A stretch of DNA of 59,302 nt from Clostridia bacterium. Its GTDB lineage: Bacteria; Bacillota; Clostridia; Oscillospirales; CAG-272. Location of the stretch: contig JAGBCV010000001.1 in NCBI GenBank assembly GCA_017937845.1, positions 1 through 59,302 on the forward strand, written 5' to 3'. The notes under the pieces were generated by a model. The model did no database searches. It was not told where the DNA came from and worked only from the letters and a program-made list of their open reading frames with translations. Shown here one piece after another: positions 7,584 through 15,102 of this stretch (position 1 is its first letter; each line of letters opens with the position of its first letter). The translations under genes and the position numbers were made by a program.

Positions 7584-9510
7584 AACTTACTCTCAACTCC
7601 TTATCAAATTCAGATACCACAAGACGGATAACCTGCATATCTGCTCGTTCGATGCAGGTTACGCTCTCTGCATTATCCACAAAAAGCGGTACACGCACAC
7701 CAAAGGATTCAGAAAGCGTGTTGATAATATCAATGCCAAGATTGATTTTTGCGCCGTTATTGACGTTCACATAAGGAACACCATCATATACAACGTCACA
7801 TCTATCCTCAATACCGCCGTTCGCCTGTTCACGGAAAAGACGGAATTTGGCAATACGAAACATACCGTTGATACTGTCTTCCACAAATTTCGTCTTGTAT
7901 CGTGTAAACTCCTCTATCAGATAGAGCTGACGTTCCAGCTCATCCAAGCGTTTTGCCGTTTCCTTTTCGCTTGCGCGAAGCTCCTCGATGCGAGAACGGG
8001 TGTATGCAAGCACAGATTCCTTTGCCAAAAGCGCATTGATTTCTTTGATTTTGTCCGTTGTCTCTCTCAAATCATGGCGCAAAAGTGCCAAAACGGAAAA
8101 CGTATCCGTCTGCATATAAGTAAGTTCGCAGGAAAGCCTTTCGATTTTCTCCGTAATCACCGCACGGCGTTTTTCGTAATCGGACATATCTTTGGGCTCG
8201 ATGACATTTGCTCTTGCATTTCCGATCTGCTCACTGAGTTGCAAGGCTTTGCTTTCAAGTCCTGCAATCGTTGCGTTGATCTCTCCGAGACGGACCTCTG
8301 CACTCGCCCTTTCTTCCTTTCGAGAGCTTGCAATCGCTTCAATATCGGCAAGCTTCTCTTTCTTGCGCTTTTCAAAGTCCTCTGTTGCGCGGCGAAGCTG
8401 TTCCGCAGGGAGTGCCTGTCCGCAGGTGGGACAAACACCAGCCGTAAACACTTCTTTGTTTGTGGCGATCCAACGGTTGCGCGTTTGCAAAATCTCCCTG
8501 TCAATCGTTTCAATGGTTCTTTTCACCGCTTCGGCAGACTTTCTCTTGGTCGGAAGAAGTCTTTGAATCTCTGCAAATTCATCCTCAAGCGCATCGATAT
8601 TGACAGCCCCCGAAGTCTGACTCTGACGGAAAAGACGGTTCTCGTTTTCAAGCGCCGTCATAGCGAGCTGTTCCTCTCGAATTTCCATGCGCTTTTTTTC
8701 CGCCGCGGTGTCGTGCTCCACATCGAAGATCTTCGTAGAAATTTCTTCCTTCTTTGCATTCAGATGTTCCAATTCCGCTTTTGCGCCCTCGAAATCCAAA
8801 TGCTCCATATCCTCTATGGTCTTCAGACATTCACTGATGCGAGCGGGTGTTTCCGTCTTGGCACCAACAAGTCCGCGCTTTTCGGAAAGCAATTTCTTTT
8901 TGTAATCGTCAATCGACAAACGCCCCATCTGTTCGATCAACGGATAAAATGTTTCCGAGCTCGCAAGAATCGTTCTGTCATCTGCCACACCTGCAACGTC
9001 AAAAAGAATCGAACGACGTTCCTGCCATGAAAGATCGCTTGCAAAATAACTGACACTTGTAAGCAAACGGAAGGTGTCTTCTGAAACAAGCTCGCCAACC
9101 TTTGCGCTGAATACGTTCTTCTTACAAGGAACACCGTCTACATAGTACTCCGATGTGTTTCCGTCATATGTAGGCTCTGCGGAACCGCGTTTTGTGCTCC
9201 AAACCTCCTGCAAGGTGCGGCGCAAGGTCATTTCTTCTCCGTTCACAAGAAAAAGCACTTCCACAGAAGTCTGTGCGCGGTGATCCTTAACCGCGCCGTT
9301 TTCGTCAAGGGGCTTGATCTCGATATTTTTTTCTCCGTTGCCGTGGCTGTCCTTGCCGAAAAGGAGCCATGTCAAAGCATCGTAAATGCTTGTCTTACCC
9401 GTCGCATTATCGCCGTAAACCGTGGCGTTTTCGCCCATGAAATTGAGGGTCATATGTTGATGGCATTTGAAATTTTCAAGCGAAAGACGCAAAATTTTGA
9501 TTTCATTCAT
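7573..9510 (-). CDS. Rad50/SbcC-like SMC ATPase with zinc hook (phage)
   Basis: A 645-residue ATPase. Walker A is GDNATGKT at residues 33-40 after an N-terminal FKCHQHMTLNF strand. Long coiled coils occupy about residues 220-560, interrupted by a CPTC zinc hook at 360-363 as in Rad50/SbcC. The C-terminal part ends with LFVDNAES and VSEFDKELR, a divergent Walker B and D-loop region. The start at 9510 is preceded by CGGAG. Unlike SbcCD operons, the partner here is not a calcineurin-like nuclease. Its neighbours are an NGO0469-like DNA-binding protein and an MBL-fold enzyme, suggesting a phage recombination or end-processing complex. Confidence 0.85.
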   Translation of the reverse strand: MNEIKILRLSLENFKCHQHMTLNFMGENATVYGDNATGKTSIYDALTWLLFGKDSHGNGEKNIEIKPLDENGAVKDHRAQTSVEVLFLVNGEEMTLRRTLQEVWSTKRGSAEPTYDGNTSEYYVDGVPCKKNVFSAKVGELVSEDTFRLLTSVSYFASDLSWQERRSILFDVAGVADDRTILASSETFYPLIEQMGRLSIDDYKKKLLSEKRGLVGAKTETPARISECLKTIEDMEHLDFEGAKAELEHLNAKKEEISTKIFDVEHDTAAEKKRMEIREEQLAMTALENENRLFRQSQTSGAVNIDALEDEFAEIQRLLPTKRKSAEAVKRTIETIDREILQTRNRWIATNKEVFTAGVCPTCGQALPAEQLRRATEDFEKRKKEKLADIEAIASSRKEERASAEVRLGEINATIAGLESKALQLSEQIGNARANVIEPKDMSDYEKRRAVITEKIERLSCELTYMQTDTFSVLALLRHDLRETTDKIKEINALLAKESVLAYTRSRIEELRASEKETAKRLDELERQLYLIEEFTRYKTKFVEDSINGMFRIAKFRLFREQANGGIEDRCDVVYDGVPYVNVNNGAKINLGIDIINTLSESFGVRVPLFVDNAESVTCIERADMQVIRLVVSEFDKELRVSYEG

Positions 9511-9528
9511 TGATTTTTCTCCGTTTCT

Positions 9529-9543
9529 GTGGTATAATACCAC
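9529..9543. promoter_or_regulatory. Palindrome upstream of the phage ATPase gene
   Basis: GTGGTATAATACCAC has perfect 7-bp arms around a single A, 19 bp upstream of the ATPase start codon. The centre resembles a -10 box in both directions. Without a matching -35 element I read it as a candidate operator or coupled promoter rather than a proven one. Confidence 0.35.
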
Positions 9544-9584
9544 TATCCATTTTTTAAGCTTTCTCCAAGCTTATATTTTTCTTG

Positions 9585-9615
9585 CCGCCCCAAGGAATTG
9601 CCGTTCCCGGGGCGG
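9585..9615. other. Strong hairpin between small phage genes and the ATPase gene
   Basis: CCGCCCC at 9585-9591 pairs with GGGGCGG at 9609-9615, with a second inner GGAA/TTCC pairing. A T-rich tail follows only on the plus strand, so it would terminate rightward transcription, for which no gene is visible. On the leftward early transcript it would be a stable stem without a U tract, perhaps a processing or attenuation element. Confidence 0.45.
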
Positions 9616-9635
9616 TTTTCTATTGTTTGCCCATC

Positions 9636-9836
9636 TTACCAATTCACCGTGTTGTCAATGCTATATTGACAGGCTATCATACCAAGTGTTTCTTCCGGGG
9701 TGGATGCTGAAAAGCGCCATCCCTCTTTTTTGGCTTTGCGAAGAGCTCTCCGCAGCTTGCGCCGACGTCTCCACGCACGCAGGTCGTAGCGCAAAATCAA
9801 AATGCGCTTGCTGATATACATTTTCAAGTAGTTCAT
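9636..9836 (-). CDS. Small basic phage protein
   Basis: A 66-residue protein with a strongly basic middle (RAWRRRRKLRRALRKAKKEG at residues 21-40), which suggests nucleic-acid contact, and a short tail ending in DNTVNW. The ATG at 9836 follows GGGGAGG closely and overlaps the stop of the upstream gene by 4 bp. It belongs to the leftward early operon. No family recognised. Confidence 0.55.
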   Translation of the reverse strand: MNYLKMYISKRILILRYDLRAWRRRRKLRRALRKAKKEGWRFSASTPEETLGMIACQYSIDNTVNW

Positions 9837-10024
9837 GAAAGTACCTCCCCTCTCACATCTTGTATTTTTGAAATATCAATCCTTAACCTCGCCGTACTGT
9901 CCTTATAGATGACCGTAACGGTTGCTTCCTCGGGAAGATGTTTTTCGGAAAGAAGAAATCCCGCAAGCTGTCTTGCAATCTCATTCTTTACCCGCTCCGA
10001 AAGACAAATAGATGTATCTTTCAT
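9833..10024 (-). CDS. Small phage early protein
   Basis: A 63-residue protein (MKDTSICLSERVKNEIARQL at the start) predicted to fold as a helix followed by two or three strands (ATVTVIYKDS, ARLRIDI). GGAGG lies six bases before the ATG at 10024. It overlaps its downstream neighbour by 4 bp and lies 2 bp from the upstream regulator. Function unknown. Confidence 0.55.
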   Translation of the reverse strand: MKDTSICLSERVKNEIARQLAGFLLSEKHLPEEATVTVIYKDSTARLRIDISKIQDVRGEVLS

Positions 10025-10026
10025 GC

Positions 10027-10434
10027 TTAACCTCCGCGCGGAATCGAGATGCCTGTATGCTCGGTGAACTTCACAGGCGATATGTAATACCGATATTCCG
10101 AATTGAACTTGACAGCATAACCAAACGGTAAGATGTGTCGTTGTAATCCAATGCGGATGAATTGCGGCGTAACACCCATAAGCTTCGCCGCCGCCACGAC
10201 AGATAGGTTATTCTCTCGGAACGTTCCCTCCTGTGTGATGATAAATTCCTCTTTGAAAAATTCAAGAGGAAAATCGAGTGCATCGGCGATCGCCTGCATC
10301 GCGCCATCTCTCGGGGTGTTTTTCCCTGCGAGATATTGACTGATACTGGAATTGCCGATTCCTGTCGCATCTGAAAGCTTCTTGGCGCTCATGCCGCGCA
10401 CTTCCATTGCTTTTCTCAGTTGTTTTGCAAACAT
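10027..10434 (-). CDS. XRE-family phage regulator with a second DNA-binding segment
   Basis: A 135-residue protein. Residues 1-62 are a clear XRE helix-turn-helix (KLSDATGIGNSSISQYLAGK). Residues 75-110 (VVAAAKLMGVTPQFIRIGLQ) look like a second, MerR- or excisionase-like helix-turn-helix. AAGGAAG precedes the ATG at 10434. It is the third gene of the leftward early transcript after the Cro-like gene. A role in early gene control or replication is likely, but its target is not visible. Confidence 0.78.
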   Translation of the reverse strand: MFAKQLRKAMEVRGMSAKKLSDATGIGNSSISQYLAGKNTPRDGAMQAIADALDFPLEFFKEEFIITQEGTFRENNLSVVAAAKLMGVTPQFIRIGLQRHILPFGYAVKFNSEYRYYISPVKFTEHTGISIPRGG

Positions 10435-10467
10435 AATAACTTCCTTTCGTACAAATTTGGTGGTTCT

Positions 10468-10767
10468 TCATTTTAGTCCATACACCTCTTGCGGTGTAAA
10501 TGTTGGTGGTTCTTCTGTTTGGATGGTACGTAAAGCTCCGGTCTTTTCTTTCTGCTCTTGAATATAGGCGAGCATATCCAGCATTTCCATAGTAATCCCC
10601 GCTTCTGCCATCGCACGCCCTTTTTTATCATAATATCGGAGCATATACATTCTCTGTCTTCGCTGATTGCGGATATACTCCGCTTTTTTCGCCAGCTTCA
10701 CATAAGGCGATTTTCGCAAATTCTCAATTTCCTGTTCTACCTGTTCATCCGTCATACGTTCATTCAT
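10468..10767 (-). CDS. Phage early protein of unknown function
   Basis: A 99-residue, highly charged, mainly helical protein (MTDEQVEQEIENLRKSPYVK near the start, RNQRRQRMYMLRYYDKKGR in the middle). The ATG at 10767 sits six bases after AGGTG; a GTG at 10776 lies inside that ribosome-binding site and is rejected. Located second in the early operon behind the Cro-like repressor. The basic middle segment could bind nucleic acid. No family recognised. Confidence 0.62.
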   Translation of the reverse strand: MNERMTDEQVEQEIENLRKSPYVKLAKKAEYIRNQRRQRMYMLRYYDKKGRAMAEAGITMEMLDMLAYIQEQKEKTGALRTIQTEEPPTFTPQEVYGLK

Positions 10768-10800
10768 TTTTATCACCTCGCTTTTTTTAGTTTTTCAAAA

Positions 10801-10816
10801 GTCCCATTATTGGGAC
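10801..10816. promoter_or_regulatory. Immunity operator palindrome O1
   Basis: GTCCCATTATTGGGAC is an inverted repeat, GTCCCA and TGGGAC around TTAT. The same half-site recurs at 11051-11060 and in related form at 11095-11110 and about 11141-11152 in the divergent promoter region, which identifies the recognition sequence of the CI/Cro pair. Confidence 0.6.
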
Positions 10817-11025
10817 GCGTTGGATAAAAAAATAGAAACTTTTTCGCCCGCATCAGTTATTCCCAAAATATCACATATTTTTACAATTTGGGATGCGTCG
10901 AAGCTGGATTTTCCTGCTAATTTCGACGAAAATCCATTTTCCGACATCCCAATTCTTGATGCTAATTCCTTTTGGGTCATCCCTGCCGATACAATAGCAC
11001 CTTTTAATTTATTTTTATTAAGCAT
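10807..11025 (-). CDS. Cro-like XRE repressor
   Basis: A 72-residue single-domain helix-turn-helix protein (MTQKELASRIGMSENGFSSK), the expected size for a phage Cro. The ATG at 11025 is seven bases after GGAGG. It is the first gene of the leftward lytic transcript and is divergent from the CI-type repressor, the classic lambda-like immunity layout. Its own 3' end overlaps a perfect operator palindrome (10801-10816), so the repressors may also bind inside the transcript's start region. Confidence 0.88.
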   Translation of the reverse strand: MLNKNKLKGAIVSAGMTQKELASRIGMSENGFSSKLAGKSSFDASQIVKICDILGITDAGEKVSIFLSNASQ

Positions 11026-11050
11026 ATTCACACCTCCAATTCACGTTTCA

Positions 11051-11110
11051 TTATTGGGACATTTTCATCATAGCATAGTTTTTCATTATTGTCAACCCAT
11101 TTTTGGGATA
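11051..11110 (-). promoter_or_regulatory. Leftward early (cro) promoter with flanking operators
   Basis: On the minus strand TTGACA (11090-11095), a 17-bp spacer and TATGAT (11067-11072) form a near-consensus promoter for the lytic transcript. Operator half-site TTATTGGGAC (11051-11060) lies just downstream of the -10. The dyad CCCA-TTTT-TGGG (about 11096-11107) abuts the -35, so repressor bound at either would block polymerase. Confidence 0.75.
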
Positions 11111-11136
11111 AAATTTCATTTTTTTGCAATAAAGTG

Positions 11137-11165
11137 TTGCTTTTTTGGGATTATTCATTTATAAT
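11137..11165 (+). promoter_or_regulatory. Repressor (cI) promoter
   Basis: TTGCTT (11137-11142), a 17-bp spacer and TATAAT (11160-11165) read toward the repressor gene. The operator half-site TTTTGGGATTA lies in the spacer, which predicts autorepression at high repressor level. A GGAGG ribosome-binding site follows at 11179-11183. Confidence 0.72.
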
Positions 11166-11190
11166 AGTAATATAGATTGGAGGTAGTCCT

Positions 11191-11832
11191 ATGAATGATT
11201 TTTCAAAGCGAATTCTACAAGCCATTGAAAATACCGACTTATCATATCGAGATTTGGCAAAATTAACAGGGATTCCGTCTTCTACGTTACAACGCTACGC
11301 AAACGGGCATACAGAAAAGATTCCCATAGACAAGTTAGAAGCGATCGCCAATGCTACTGGCGTTACTGCTGCCTATCTGATGGGATGGGAAGATGAGCCA
11401 CCAAAGAATGATGATATTCTTGATATTCCCGGCATCATGCCATTGCCAAAATTCAAAAAAATTCCGCTCCTCGGAACTATCGCGTGTGGCGAACCAATTT
11501 TAGCGGAAGAAAATGTTGATGGATATGTCAGATGCCCCGAAGATGTAGATGCTGATTTTGGCTTACGTTGCAAAGGGGATAGCATGATTGGTGCACGTAT
11601 TCACGACGGCGATATCGTTTATATTCGTCAACAACCTGACATCGAAAACGGCGAGATCGCGGCAGTTCTCATTGATGATGAAGCTACGCTCAAGCGTGTT
11701 TATAAAAGCGGCGATAGCATCATTTTGCAACCCGAAAACCCTGCCTATGCGCCCCGTGTCTTTGTCCGCGAAGAAATCAATCAGATCCGAATACTTGGGA
11801 AGGCAGTTTGCTTTCTGAGTAGAGTAAAATAG
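11191..11832 (+). CDS. CI-type phage repressor with S24 peptidase domain
   Basis: A 213-residue LexA/CI-like repressor. The N-terminal XRE domain (residues 1-65) contains YRDLAKLTGIPSSTLQRYA. The C-terminal S24 domain has a likely Cys99-Gly100 self-cleavage site (GTIACGEP), the nucleophile Ser131 (GDSM) and the general base Lys168 (ATLKRVY). All self-cleavage elements are present, so DNA damage acting through RecA should induce the prophage. It is divergent from the Cro-like gene and begins eight bases after GGAGG. It keeps the lysogen stable by binding the TGGGA-type operators in the intergenic region. Confidence 0.93.
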   Translation: MNDFSKRILQAIENTDLSYRDLAKLTGIPSSTLQRYANGHTEKIPIDKLEAIANATGVTAAYLMGWEDEPPKNDDILDIPGIMPLPKFKKIPLLGTIACGEPILAEENVDGYVRCPEDVDADFGLRCKGDSMIGARIHDGDIVYIRQQPDIENGEIAAVLIDDEATLKRVYKSGDSIILQPENPAYAPRVFVREEINQIRILGKAVCFLSRVK

Positions 11833-11857
11833 CGAACCAAAACACGAAAGGATTTTA

Positions 11858-12295
11858 TTGGATATCATGACCTATCGAAAAAAATGTCCTCATTGCAAAT
11901 GTATGGTCGAAAATGGACATGGAGAGCCCTTCAAGCATTTGGGTAACCCCATCAAAATATGTCCTCATTGTCATCGCTCATATATCGATATGGATGTAAT
12001 TGAATGGGAGTATTCACCTATATATAGAAAAATTTCCTATTATTTTGCAAACAATAGAATTTGGATTTGTTTGATGCCATCTATGTTAGTCGGTGCTTTG
12101 ACCCCCGGAACAATTCAAATATCGCTTTTGTTTGCTTTTTTAACCTTTGCTTTTATATTTTTTCTTTGTAGTTTATATGTAAAAGTAAAAATTAAAAAAG
12201 AAATCCCCCAATCGCAAAAAAGACTTCAAAACAAAGATTATGTGCGCTTTTTGCAAAATTCAGAATATCCTGCAAAAAAACACTATATCAAATAG
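11858..12295 (+). CDS. Zinc-ribbon membrane protein of the lysogeny module
   Basis: A 145-residue protein with two CxxC pairs (CPHC at residues 10-13 and again near residue 35) forming a zinc ribbon. Two hydrophobic segments follow (IWICLMPSMLVGAL and IQISLLFAFLTFAFIFFLC), then a basic C-terminal tail. A TTG start at 11858 is best placed after GAAAGGA; the ATG three codons later has poor spacing. It is expressed in the lysogen, between the repressor and the integrase, a place where phages often carry superinfection-exclusion or defence genes. That function is a guess from position. Confidence 0.7.
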   Translation: MDIMTYRKKCPHCKCMVENGHGEPFKHLGNPIKICPHCHRSYIDMDVIEWEYSPIYRKISYYFANNRIWICLMPSMLVGALTPGTIQISLLFAFLTFAFIFFLCSLYVKVKIKKEIPQSQKRLQNKDYVRFLQNSEYPAKKHYIK

Positions 12296-12310
12296 TCTTA
12301 AAATCACTAC

Positions 12311-12344
12311 AAAAAGAAAAGCCCCGGCACTGCAATGCCGGAGC
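12311..12344 (-). terminator. Leftward rho-independent terminator
   Basis: GCTCCGGCA and TGCCGGGGC (minus strand) form a nine-bp stem with one mismatch, followed by TTTTCTTTTT. No leftward gene enters it from the right, so it may stop antisense transcription into the repressor operon. Confidence 0.55.
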
Positions 12345-12372
12345 TCTGAGTCCACCAAACTGAAGAACCACC

Positions 12373-12420
12373 AACAGAAAGGAAGGACACTAATATTATA
12401 TCACCTTCCTTTCTGTTTTT
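12373..12420 (+). terminator. Terminator upstream of the integrase gene
   Basis: A perfect 14-bp stem (AACAGAAAGGAAGG at 12373-12386 with its complement at 12404-12417) is followed by a T run. It lies 22 bp before the integrase start and would end the repressor operon transcript. Its 3' arm can alternatively pair with the integrase ribosome-binding site. Confidence 0.75.
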
Positions 12421-12434
12421 CAAGCAGAAAGGAG
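12407..12434 (+). promoter_or_regulatory. Hairpin that can mask the integrase ribosome-binding site
   Basis: TCCTTTCTG (12407-12415) is perfectly complementary to CAGAAAGGA (12425-12433), with a nine-base loop. The second arm contains most of the AAGGAG ribosome-binding site for the TTG start at 12442. The first arm is also part of the terminator stem, so the two hairpins are mutually exclusive. Confidence 0.5.
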
Positions 12435-12441
12435 AAAAAAA

Positions 12442-13446
12442 TTGAAGAATCCCAACGGATTTGGAACAGTCGTGAGACTCTCGGGTAACCGCCGAAAGCC
12501 GTACGCTGTCCGTAAAACCATCGGATGGAATGACAAAGGCTATCCCATCCAAAAAGCCATTGGATATGCCGCCACGCGAGAAGAAGGGCTGATCATGCTT
12601 GCGGAATATAACAAAAAGCCCTATGACATCGACGCACGCAGAATCACCGTCAAAGAAGTCTATGAAAAATGGCGTGAATCCGCATCCAAAAAGCTATCTA
12701 AATCATCCTTAGATGCCGCACAGACCGCGTTCCGCCATAGCTCCGTACTCCATAACCTACCGTATGCCGAGCTGAGAGCATTTCACATCAAAGACTGTAT
12801 TGACAGTTATAGTCATTTCTCTTATGCAACACAAAACAGTATCCGAACCTTTTTCATCAATTTGGATAAATACGCACTGGAGCATGATATCGTGGAACGT
12901 TGCTATGCTTCACTCGTAGAATACGTTCCAATCCCCGAAACAAGCAAACGTCGATTCACAGAGGAAGATATCCAAAAAGTTTGGGAACACGCTGATGAAC
13001 CGTGGGTCGATACGCTTTTAATTTATCTTTACAGCGGCTGGCGCAGGATGGAACTGTTGACATTAACCCGTGATGACATCGACCTTGAAGCGCAGACAAT
13101 GCAAGGGGGTATGAAAACCAAAAACGGCAAGAACAGAATCGTCCCCATTCATCCGCGCATCTTCCCTTTTATCAAAACGCGCTATGAAAACACCAAAAGC
13201 GGCAAGCTTATCGAAGTATCCGATCAAGTATACCGTGCACGTTGGCTTTCGATGATGGAAAAACTGGGTATGGACTATACAACTCATGAATGCCGGCACA
13301 CGTTCCGCTCTCGTCTTGACTCCGCAGGAGCCAACAAAGTCTGCATCGACCTTTTGATGGGACACAAGTCCGGCGATGTCGGTGAACGTATCTATACGCA
13401 CAAAACCATTGAAGAATTACGTTCAACAATATTGTTATTGAATTGA
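12442..13446 (+). CDS. int: Phage tyrosine-type integrase
   Basis: A 334-residue tyrosine recombinase from a TTG start seven bases after AAGGAG. The N-terminal part (residues 1-65) resembles an arm-binding AP2-like domain, residues 66-160 form the core-binding helical domain, and the catalytic domain follows. Catalytic residues are visible: Arg201 or Arg202 in SGWRRMELL, a Lys in GGMKTKNGK, His282-x-x-Arg285 (HECRHTF), His308 (GHKSG) and Tyr318 (ERIYTH). It should carry out prophage integration and, with an excisionase, excision. No excisionase gene is evident nearby. Confidence 0.95.
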   Translation: MKNPNGFGTVVRLSGNRRKPYAVRKTIGWNDKGYPIQKAIGYAATREEGLIMLAEYNKKPYDIDARRITVKEVYEKWRESASKKLSKSSLDAAQTAFRHSSVLHNLPYAELRAFHIKDCIDSYSHFSYATQNSIRTFFINLDKYALEHDIVERCYASLVEYVPIPETSKRRFTEEDIQKVWEHADEPWVDTLLIYLYSGWRRMELLTLTRDDIDLEAQTMQGGMKTKNGKNRIVPIHPRIFPFIKTRYENTKSGKLIEVSDQVYRARWLSMMEKLGMDYTTHECRHTFRSRLDSAGANKVCIDLLMGHKSGDVGERIYTHKTIEELRSTILLLN

Positions 13447-13476
13447 AATAGTAACTCGTTAGTAACAAATAAAACA

Positions 13477-13515
13477 AAAACCTCTGAAAACACAAGACTT
13501 TTCAGAGGTTTTTCG
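13477..13515 (+). terminator. Integrase terminator
   Basis: AAAACCTCTGAAAA pairs with TTTTCAGAGGTTTT around an eight-base loop, ending in a T run. It closes the integrase transcript and marks the end of recognisable phage sequence. A-runs on the left arm could make it act in both directions. Confidence 0.75.
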
Positions 13516-13587
13516 GCTATTATACAATATTCTTTCACATAAATAAATAGTTTTTTGATAATTTTTTCTAACTTTTTTCAAAAAATA

Positions 13588-13617
13588 TTGGTCTTTTTCT
13601 GTATAATGTGATATACT
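13588..13617 (+). promoter_or_regulatory. Candidate ispD promoter
   Basis: TTGGTC (13588-13593), an 18-bp spacer and TATACT (13612-13617) with an extended -10 (TGATATACT) precede ispD by about 40 bp. Confidence 0.45.
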
Positions 13618-13655
13618 GAATATAACCAAAATACAGTTTCGAGGTGAATAACACT

Positions 13656-14450
13656 GTGTCAATGAAAATGTTCAAAAAAATCGGGAAGGTCTGCTTCCAT
13701 TTGATGAAAAGGGACAAGCGTCCGTTCACGTCGGCGATCGTTCTTGCCGCAGGAAAGGGCGAGCGCATGAAAAGTGACGGCGTCAGCAAGCAGCTCATGG
13801 AAATCGAAGGAAAGCCCGTCGTCGTGCATACGCTTCTTGCCTTTCAGAAATGCCGTCACGTAGATGAGATCATCGTTGTCGGCGCAGAAAGCGAGCTTGC
13901 GCTTTATAAGGAATTGAAGCGAACATACAAGATAAATAAGCTCAAAATGGCAGTTGGCGGCGGCGCTTGCCGCGCGTCCTCCGCGCAACACGGATTTCTC
14001 TCCGTTTCCAAGGAATGTGGATTCGTCGTCATTCACGATGCGGCGCGTTGCTTGACCACAACGGAGGATATCGACCGCGTCATCAAGGAGACCTATCGCA
14101 CAGGCGCTGTCATCGCGGCAAAAAAAGCAACCGATACCATTAAAAAAACAGACAGCCGCGGATTCATCACAGAAACCGTCGACCGCACCTCCCTTTGGCT
14201 CGCGCAAACACCGCAAGCCTTCAAAAAATCCGTATACGAGGTCGCTCTCGCCAAAGCGGGTACATTGGATGCCACCATCACCGACGACGCCATGCTCGTT
14301 TCCAATGCAGGCTTCCGTGTCAAGGTCGTGGAATGTCATCATGAAAACATCAAGATCACGACCCCCGAGGATCTCCCCGTTGCATCATTGATTTTAGAAA
14401 AGCGCAGAAAGCTCGCGGAGGAGAAAAAACAGAAAGGAAATGCAAAATGA
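13656..14450 (+). CDS. ispD: 2-C-methyl-D-erythritol 4-phosphate cytidylyltransferase
   Basis: A 264-residue IspD, the third enzyme of the MEP isoprenoid pathway (MEP plus CTP to CDP-methylerythritol). The CTP-binding loop is [10 protein letters not shown], the VVIHDAAR segment holds the catalytic arginine region, and TDTIKKTD and TPQAF are the usual later blocks. A 25-residue basic extension precedes the first strand. The GTG at 13656, nine bases after GAGGTG, is the best-placed start. Its stop overlaps ispF as ATGA, pairing two non-consecutive pathway enzymes as is common in bacteria. Confidence 0.93.
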   Translation: MSMKMFKKIGKVCFHLMKRDKRPFTSAIVLAAGKGERMKSDGVSKQLMEIEGKPVVVHTLLAFQKCRHVDEIIVVGAESELALYKELKRTYKINKLKMAVGGGACRASSAQHGFLSVSKECGFVVIHDAARCLTTTEDIDRVIKETYRTGAVIAAKKATDTIKKTDSRGFITETVDRTSLWLAQTPQAFKKSVYEVALAKAGTLDATITDDAMLVSNAGFRVKVVECHHENIKITTPEDLPVASLILEKRRKLAEEKKQKGNAK

Positions 14451-14926
14451 AATTGAAGATCGGACATGGATATGACGTTCACCGCCTGACAGAAGGTAGA
14501 AAAATGATTATCGGCGGCGTAGAGATCCCCTACACGCTCGGACTTCTCGGACATTCAGATGCCGACGTACTTTGCCATGCCGTGGCAGACGCTCTGCTCG
14601 GAGCGGCAGGAAAGCGCGATATCGGCTATTATTTCCCCGATACGGACGAGCGCTATCATGGCATTTCAAGCCTTTTGCTCCTTGCCGAGGTTAAAAAGCT
14701 TTTGAATGCCGACGGTTACGTGGTCGGCAATATCGATTGCACGCTCATCGCGCAAAAACCGAAAATGGCACCGCATCTTTCCGCCATGCGAGAAAACATC
14801 GCCTCCGTATTGCAAATGGAGATCGATGACTTCAACATCAAAGCCACCACGGAGGAAAAGCTCGGCTTCACAGGACGCGGAGAAGGCATTTCCGCTCACG
14901 CTGTCTGTCTTTTGCAAAAAGCATAA
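14447..14926 (+). CDS. ispF: 2-C-methyl-D-erythritol 2,4-cyclodiphosphate synthase
   Basis: A 159-residue IspF of normal length. GHGYDVHRL at residues 5-13 carries the metal-binding Asp and His, and [18 protein letters not shown] holds the third metal ligand and active-site loop. [10 protein letters not shown] and [15 protein letters not shown] complete the family pattern. The enzyme forms a trimer and converts CDP-ME 2-phosphate to the cyclic diphosphate. Translation is coupled to ispD by a 4-bp overlap. Confidence 0.95.
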   Translation: MKLKIGHGYDVHRLTEGRKMIIGGVEIPYTLGLLGHSDADVLCHAVADALLGAAGKRDIGYYFPDTDERYHGISSLLLLAEVKKLLNADGYVVGNIDCTLIAQKPKMAPHLSAMRENIASVLQMEIDDFNIKATTEEKLGFTGRGEGISAHAVCLLQKA

Positions 14927-14931
14927 TATTT

Positions 14932-14961
14932 CGCCACTTTTTGTTCAAATTGGCGTTTTTT
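14932..14961 (+). terminator. Weak candidate terminator after ispF
   Basis: CGCCA (14932-14936) and TGGCG (14951-14955) enclose 14 bases and are followed by six T. The stem is short, so read-through into spo0A is possible. Confidence 0.4.
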
Positions 14962-15008
14962 AACAAAAATATCCCACGAATTTTGTTTACAATATTTTCC
15001 TTTATCCA

Positions 15009-15037
15009 TTGCTTTTTCTGTCATTTTATGGTAATAT
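15009..15037 (+). promoter_or_regulatory. Candidate spo0A promoter
   Basis: TTGCTT (15009-15014), a 17-bp spacer and TAATAT (15032-15037) lie about 65 bp before the chosen spo0A start. It reads as a vegetative sigma-A promoter; no clear sigma-H promoter was seen. Confidence 0.45.
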
Positions 15038-15102
15038 ATTATTGTAAATATATGGAAGTTATAAATTCCGACATAAAAACAAAAGAAATGGAGAATATGA
15101 AA

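Larger units (their letters stand above)
1..13446. mobile_element. Prophage, right-hand part (left end outside window)
   Basis: A contiguous phage block is recognisable by gene content and order. It has an integrase, CI repressor and Cro on the right, then an early recombination and replication module, then terminase, portal and head-associated genes running out of the window on the left. Leftward genes are tightly packed with 1-14 bp overlaps, as in temperate siphophages of Firmicutes. The right junction must lie between the integrase stop at 13446 and ispD at 13656. No tRNA is present there and the att core cannot be defined without the other end. No disrupted gene was seen among those present, so the prophage may be intact. 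Confidence 0.9.

Noticed and set aside
9585..9615. Hairpin as terminator of the leftward early operon
   Set aside because: The T tract is on the wrong side for leftward transcription, so genes to the left would not be cut off by intrinsic termination here.
13447..13655. tRNA-type attachment site next to the integrase
   Set aside because: No tRNA-like cloverleaf or CCA end is visible. The att core cannot be found without the left prophage end.
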